A stretch of 64,000 nucleotides of DNA. Origin: Clostridia bacterium (GTDB taxonomy: Bacteria; Bacillota; TC1; UBA5767). A model generated the notes under the pieces. That model was given only the letters and a program-made list of their open reading frames with translations, searched no databases and was not told where the DNA came from. Positions within the stretch are counted from its first letter, which is position 1. Every line of letters starts with the position of its first letter. Position numbers and translations under genes: made by a program. Below are positions 60,327 through 64,000 of the stretch, piece after piece. Location of the stretch: positions 1,288,001 to 1,352,000 of the forward strand of contig CP069393.1 in assembly GCA_016887505.1 (NCBI GenBank). The letters run 5' to 3'.

Positions 60327-61211
60327 CTACACTTTCTCGCTGGTATTTTTACCCAGCAACCCAGTGGGTTTTACGATCAAAATAATTATAAGTACGATAA
60401 AAACAACGGGATCTTTATATGTTGTGCTCCAGTATCCACTAACCATTGCCTCTACAATCCCGAGCAAAAATCCACCTAACATAGCGCCGGGTATCACTCC
60501 AATACCACCCAAGACAGCGGCTACAAAAGCTTTTAGTCCTGGCATGAATCCCATAAGCGGATGAATGGTTTGGTAGTAAAGCCCCAATAGGACTCCAGCT
60601 ACGGCAGCTAGTGATGATCCAATTATAAAGGTGAATGAAATAACGTTGTCCACATTAATTCCCATGAGACTTGCTGCTTCTCTATCGTGGGAAACGGCAC
60701 GCATTGCACTGCCAATCTTCGTGTAGCCAACAATATATTGGAGCAGAATCATCATAAGAATGCTAACCGTAAAGATCAAAACTTGGTGACTGGTAACCAT
60801 AAGATGTCCCCCAAAAAAATGATAGGGTACTCTTTCGATTACCTGTGGAAATGGTACATAGTCTGTACCTAAAACAATTAATCCACCGTTTTGTAATAAC
60901 AAACTCATACCAATAGCGGTGATGAGTACGGATAGACGGCCTGAATTTCTAAGCGGTTTATAGGCAATACGCTCAATCAGAACGCCAACCACTGATGAAG
61001 CCAACATTGACAATACCATGGCGCTATATATGTTCATGCCAAATACGGCCACGCAATAATAGCCTACATATGCTCCAATCATCAGTATTTCTCCATGCGC
61101 AAAGTTGATTAGCTGGATAATACCATAAACCATGGTATACCCTAGAGCAATCAGCGCATAGATGCTGCCTAAGGAAAGGCCGTTCAGTATTTGTGCAATA
61201 AATGTTTCCAT
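60327..61211 (-). CDS. livH: Branched-chain amino acid ABC transporter permease LivH
   Basis: This 294-residue permease starts at ATG 61211 after GGAGGTTAT; an ATG 15 bases upstream is less good. NGLSLGSIYALIALGYTMVY and LINFAHGEILMIGAY are family motifs near the N-terminus. ILGTD- and GGIGVIPGAMLGG-type segments follow. It sits beyond a partial terminator separating it from livK. Confidence 0.95.
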   Translation of the reverse strand: METFIAQILNGLSLGSIYALIALGYTMVYGIIQLINFAHGEILMIGAYVGYYCVAVFGMNIYSAMVLSMLASSVVGVLIERIAYKPLRNSGRLSVLITAIGMSLLLQNGGLIVLGTDYVPFPQVIERVPYHFFGGHLMVTSHQVLIFTVSILMMILLQYIVGYTKIGSAMRAVSHDREAASLMGINVDNVISFTFIIGSSLAAVAGVLLGLYYQTIHPLMGFMPGLKAFVAAVLGGIGVIPGAMLGGFLLGIVEAMVSGYWSTTYKDPVVFIVLIIILIVKPTGLLGKNTSEKV

Positions 61212-61228
61212 ATAACCTCCGGACATGA

Positions 61229-61254
61229 AAAAGGGGGCTGATTTAAGCCCCCTT
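61229..61254 (-). terminator. Partial terminator between livK and livH
   Basis: AAGGGGGCT (61231-61239) pairs with AGCCCCCTT (61246-61254), with TTTTT after it on the minus strand. Its place inside the operon would raise the share of binding protein relative to permeases. Attenuation by readthrough is inferred. Confidence 0.85.
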
Positions 61255-61265
61255 CTCAGATAATC

Positions 61266-62429
61266 TTACTTGGAAGGAGCAATCTTGGTGCTCAGTACTT
61301 GCTCCCCATCGACCATTTCAATGATCGCAATCTCTTTAATAGGGTTATGTGCCTCATCAAAAGATAAGGTTCCAGTAACGGCTGGGTAATCAGCAATAGC
61401 AGCTAGAGCGTCTGTAATAGCTTGAGGATCTTCGCTACCTGCGTTTTCAATAGCAGTCATCAAAAGTTTTGCTGTGTCATAGCCTAGTGCTTGGAAAGAT
61501 CCAGGTACTTCACCGTATTCGGCTTGAAACTCTGCAACGAACTCTGCAACTACTGGTGCAGTATCACTAGATGAGAAGTGATTGGTAAAGTATGTATTGT
61601 TCAATGGTTCAGCACCTGCAATAGCTACTAAATCAGGTGAATCCCAACCATCTGCACCAAGGAATGGTACATCGATGCCCAATTCTCTTGCTTGGCTAAT
61701 GATTTTCGCTACTTTTTCATAATAAGCAGGAACGTAAATCAATTCAGCGCCTGCATTTTTGAATTTAGTAAGTGTAGGTCTAAATTCTTGGTCATCTGCA
61801 GAGAAGCCTTCTTCCGCAACTACTTCGCCACCGGCTGCTTCTACTTCAGATTTGAAAACTTCATACAAACCTTTTGAGTAGTCATTGGTATTGTCATAAT
61901 AAATGGCAACTTTCTTAACGCCCAAATCTCCCATAGCAAAGGCAGCGCCTACAATAGCTTGTGGAGGATCAGTAAAGCAAGTTCTGAAAATATACTCACG
62001 TGTTTCGCCTGTTACTGGATCTACCGTCACATCAGGATTGGTAGCAGAACCAGTCATCATTGGTATACCAGCATCCATTGCAGCTGGGACAACGTTCAAG
62101 CAAGCACCAGAAGTAGCAGGGCCCAACAAGGCTATGATGTTCTCTTCAGCCATTAATTTGGTTGCTACACTCAATGCTTCAGCTGGATCAGACTTATTGT
62201 CCAAAATGATAGCCTCAACCATTTTCCCATTGATGCCACCCGCTTCATTCACTTCTTTGACGGCCAACTTGATGCCATCTACAGTATTGCTACCATAGGT
62301 TGCAACTGGACCAGATAATTCGTAGTTTACTCCAATTCTAATAGTGTCTGACGCCTCTTCAGTTCCTGCGCATCCAACAATGGATACTGATAGCATGGCA
62401 ACTAGTAGAATTACTAAAAGTCTTTTCAT
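61266..62429 (-). CDS. livK: Branched-chain amino acid-binding lipoprotein LivK
   Basis: This 387-residue solute-binding protein of the periplasmic-binding-protein-like I fold (Peripla_BP_6) has lipobox IVGC, a lipoprotein signal. GVNYELSGPVATYG and NKSDPAEALSVATKLMAEEN are family motifs, and a ligand pocket is suggested by GPATSGACL. Specificity for Leu, Ile or Val cannot be confirmed from sequence; relatives also bind amides or urea. AAGGAG precedes ATG 62429. It is the first gene of the liv operon. Confidence 0.95.
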   Translation of the reverse strand: MKRLLVILLVAMLSVSIVGCAGTEEASDTIRIGVNYELSGPVATYGSNTVDGIKLAVKEVNEAGGINGKMVEAIILDNKSDPAEALSVATKLMAEENIIALLGPATSGACLNVVPAAMDAGIPMMTGSATNPDVTVDPVTGETREYIFRTCFTDPPQAIVGAAFAMGDLGVKKVAIYYDNTNDYSKGLYEVFKSEVEAAGGEVVAEEGFSADDQEFRPTLTKFKNAGAELIYVPAYYEKVAKIISQARELGIDVPFLGADGWDSPDLVAIAGAEPLNNTYFTNHFSSSDTAPVVAEFVAEFQAEYGEVPGSFQALGYDTAKLLMTAIENAGSEDPQAITDALAAIADYPAVTGTLSFDEAHNPIKEIAIIEMVDGEQVLSTKIAPSK

Positions 62430-62464
62430 ATGTCTCTCCTTACAGTTTTATTTTAATACTAATC

Positions 62465-62470
62465 ATTATA
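62465..62470 (-). promoter_or_regulatory. -10 element of livK
   Basis: A perfect TATAAT on the minus strand about 36 bases before the livK start. The -35 region (TTTTAA) is poor, which suggests activator dependence. Confidence 0.6.
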
Positions 62471-62471
62471 T

Positions 62472-62497
62472 CCTCTTTTAGCCTCGATTAAAAGAGG
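62472..62497. promoter_or_regulatory. Inverted repeat over the livK promoter
   Basis: CCTCTTTTA (62472-62480) and TAAAAGAGG (62489-62497) are a perfect 9-bp inverted repeat with an eight-base centre, covering the spacer and -35 of livK. It is a candidate operator for an unidentified regulator. Confidence 0.5.
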
Positions 62498-62571
62498 GCC
62501 TTGCTAATATCTCAGGAAAATTATTGTCTAGCAAAATAGGCACACGAATTGCAAGCGATAGTTTTACATAT

Positions 62572-62601
62572 TTGACATTTTTTTACTAGTATGTCTATAT
62601 T
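62572..62601 (+). promoter_or_regulatory. Promoter of the Rrf2 gene
   Basis: TTGACA (62572-62577) is separated by 18 bases from TATATT (62596-62601). The operator below overlaps the -10. Confidence 0.8.
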
Positions 62602-62618
62602 GTATATAGACATACTAG
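62586..62618. promoter_or_regulatory. Operator of the Rrf2 gene, 15-bp inverted repeat
   Basis: The arms 62586-62600 and 62604-62618 are perfect inverted copies around TGT. They run from the promoter spacer across the -10 to before the ribosome site. This is the expected form of an Rrf2 dimer site and implies autorepression. Confidence 0.7.
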
Positions 62619-62633
62619 ACAATAGGAGGCGTT

Positions 62634-63065
62634 ATGAAACTTTCTACCAAAAGCGAATATGCTATCTTAGCAATGATATATCTTGCCCGACAGCAAGAAA
62701 AGGGATACGTCAAGATAAGTGACATCTGCAAGCATTATTCTATTCCCAAAAAGTACCTAGAAATCTTATTCACAGTACTTCGTCACAATGGTTTCATACA
62801 AACTAGGCGTGGTGCAGATGGTGGTTACCAGTTGGCAAAACCAGCTGAAGAAATATCGCTAGCCCAAGTTGTTCGACTAATGGACGGCGCTTTGGCTCCA
62901 ACTAGTTCCGTCAGTGAATACTTCTATTCAGATACACCACTTCAACAAGAACCAGGTGTCCTGCTAATATTCCGTGAAATCCGTGACTTTATATCAGATA
63001 AGCTTGAAGCAACCACGCTCGCAGATTTCGTGATAGAGAGCGTGCATAACGATGAAGTCGAATAA
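62634..63065 (+). CDS. Rrf2 family transcriptional regulator
   Basis: This 143-residue winged-helix regulator begins MKLSTKSEYAILAMIYLA and has ISDICKHYSIPKKYLEILF and RRGADGGYQLAK. The cysteine triad that holds an Fe-S cluster in IscR and NsrR is absent; only one cysteine is present (in the recognition region). It is therefore likely to be CymR-like or to sense by another route. AGGAGGCGTT precedes ATG 62634. The stop overlaps the TauE/SafE gene by 14 bases. Confidence 0.93.
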   Translation: MKLSTKSEYAILAMIYLARQQEKGYVKISDICKHYSIPKKYLEILFTVLRHNGFIQTRRGADGGYQLAKPAEEISLAQVVRLMDGALAPTSSVSEYFYSDTPLQQEPGVLLIFREIRDFISDKLEATTLADFVIESVHNDEVE

Positions 63066-64000
63066 CACAATTACTGGTTGGGAAGTTTCCATTGAAAACG
63101 AGTCGCACGATAAGAAAACTAGAATGCAACTGTCTCGTCGCGAAATTCGGGCTTCTCTAGTCTCCTTAGCTATCCTAGTTTTAGTTGGCCTCTTGGGTTA
63201 TTGGCTTGCAAATTGCCCTTTTGAGGGGACCATTCGAATTAGTTCACCAGCCATCCTAGCAAAAGGATGGACAAAGAGTACTTGGGGTATCGCCTGGGAA
63301 GTGGTACTGTTCGCTATTATTTTCGAATTTTTAGATTCAACAGCTGGTATGGGCTATGGAACTGCGTTTACGCCACTCCTATTGGTTATGGGATACGACC
63401 CCATGCAAATTGTACCGGTAATAATGATTCAACAAGCATGTGCGGGACTAACCAGTGCCTATATGCATCAAGAATATGGCAATATAGAATGGAAGATAAA
63501 GCCTCTGTCAGAATCCGTAAAGCTCTGGCTAATCATCGCCGGAGCAGGTAGCCTTGCCACCATTTTCTCCATCACCTCGGTCTATGCCCTGCTCAAATTA
63601 GCCAATGTGTGGATCAAGCTTTATGTTATCATTTTACTCATCACCATGGGCCTTATATCCTTAATAAAAGCCACTAGCACCTATAAATACCGTCCCCAAA
63701 GAATGATTTTTTTCGGTGCTTTAGCTGGACTGAACAAGGGGATTGGTGGGGGTGGATACGGACCAGTACTCACTATTGGCGGAATACTTAGTGGTATCCC
63801 TGTAAAAAGCATGATTGCCGTTACCGCCTTATCTGAAGGCACCGTTTGTGTTACTTCCATTATTATTTGGGCCATTCTAATGAATGCTGGTCTAGGCATA
63901 GACTTTGTTCTCTTGCCTTCCATGATGATTGGCAGTGTGCTAGCAGTATTAGCAGCCCCCTACGTTGTTCGCGTATTGCCCGAAAAACGTTGGAAGGTAT
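63052..64000 (+). CDS. TauE/SafE family anion exporter, partial at 3' end
   Basis: At least 316 codons, open to the right edge. A charged N-terminal region of about 30 residues, then membrane segments starting SLVSLAILVLVGLLGYWLA. The TauE/SafE hallmarks are STAGMGYGTAFTPLLLVMG (first repeat) and LNKGIGGGGYGPVLTIGGIL (second repeat). The family exports sulfite, sulfoacetate or related organosulfur anions. GAGAGCGTG before ATG 63052, together with the overlap with rrf2, suggests translational coupling. The remaining C-terminus lies beyond the window. Confidence 0.92.
   Translation, partial: MKSNNTITGWEVSIENESHDKKTRMQLSRREIRASLVSLAILVLVGLLGYWLANCPFEGTIRISSPAILAKGWTKSTWGIAWEVVLFAIIFEFLDSTAGMGYGTAFTPLLLVMGYDPMQIVPVIMIQQACAGLTSAYMHQEYGNIEWKIKPLSESVKLWLIIAGAGSLATIFSITSVYALLKLANVWIKLYVIILLITMGLISLIKATSTYKYRPQRMIFFGALAGLNKGIGGGGYGPVLTIGGILSGIPVKSMIAVTALSEGTVCVTSIIIWAILMNAGLGIDFVLLPSMMIGSVLAVLAAPYVVRVLPEKRWKV

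Noticed and set aside
1-64000. CRISPR arrays, tRNA or rRNA genes, insertion sequences, prophage
   Set aside because: No regularly spaced repeats, cloverleaf sequences, transposase or integrase motifs were noticed; a program search could still reveal small ones.

Overview
The window reads as chromosomal DNA of a low-GC, Gram-positive, probably anaerobic and spore-forming member of the Clostridia. The evidence is strong AGGAGG-type ribosome sites, frequent TTG/GTG starts, sigma-A promoters with 17-base spacers, a CtsR box in front of clpB, a GerW/YtfJ sporulation gene, many lipoproteins and only Gram-positive envelope functions. No rRNA, tRNA, CRISPR array, insertion sequence, integrase or phage gene was recognised. 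The genus cannot be fixed from this sequence alone.

Layout. 1-2.7 kb: the 3' end of a methylenetetrahydrofolate reductase-like gene, a cyclophilin and an HtrA protease. 2.7-8.3 kb: clpB with a CtsR-controlled promoter, a DUF554 membrane protein, a DegV lipid-binding protein and a membrane-anchored LuxR regulator. 8.5-14.3 kb: an oppBCDFA peptide uptake operon read leftward. 14.6-20.1 kb: an SRAP DNA-protein crosslink protein, a 62-residue membrane protein, an EamA exporter coupled to a duplicated-domain lipoprotein, and a GGDEF diguanylate cyclase. 20.4-24.4 kb: a VWA protein and a macro-XRE protein, a DUF2089 regulator with a small membrane protein behind a nested palindromic operator, PlsC, and a cysteine-free MOSC protein. 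24.4-28.5 kb: a secreted cell-wall glucosaminidase, a HAD phosphatase, a GntR regulator and a 20-residue membrane peptide. 28.5-33 kb: an orphan transcription unit with short ORFs and gene remnants, then a leftward unit of a broken small gene, a PLD/SF2 helicase/DUF3427 protein and a Nudix hydrolase, which resembles a genome-defence or repair module.

33-41 kb: an acyl-ACP thioesterase, a DUF4412-like lipoprotein, an MBL hydrolase, a PHP protein, an XdhC-type maturation factor and RecD2. 41-50 kb: LapA-like protein, PurL, a VanY-type carboxypeptidase, the LemA/DUF2207 pair, a DUF2680-like secreted protein and a DUF5684-like membrane protein. 50-57.6 kb: OsmC, a YihY/BrkB membrane protein, dihydrofolate reductase, an AhpD-like protein below a MarR gene with an in-frame TGA, Ogt, and an operon of ECF sigma factor, zinc-finger anti-sigma factor, DUF2953 protein and GerW, followed by a lipoprotein amidase. 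57.9-64 kb: a livKHMGF branched-chain amino acid transporter with a partial terminator after livK, and a divergent Rrf2 regulator with a 15-bp inverted-repeat operator, translationally coupled to a TauE/SafE anion exporter that runs off the window.

The physiology suggested is a peptide- and amino-acid-using bacterium (Opp, Liv) with envelope turnover enzymes, protein quality control and several local autoregulated units. The most promising uncharacterised elements are the helicase/Nudix unit with its decayed leader gene, the macro-XRE/VWA pair, the ECF sigma-GerW operon, the MarR gene with an internal TGA, the DUF2089 palindrome operator, and the orphan transcript near 28.6-28.9 kb.
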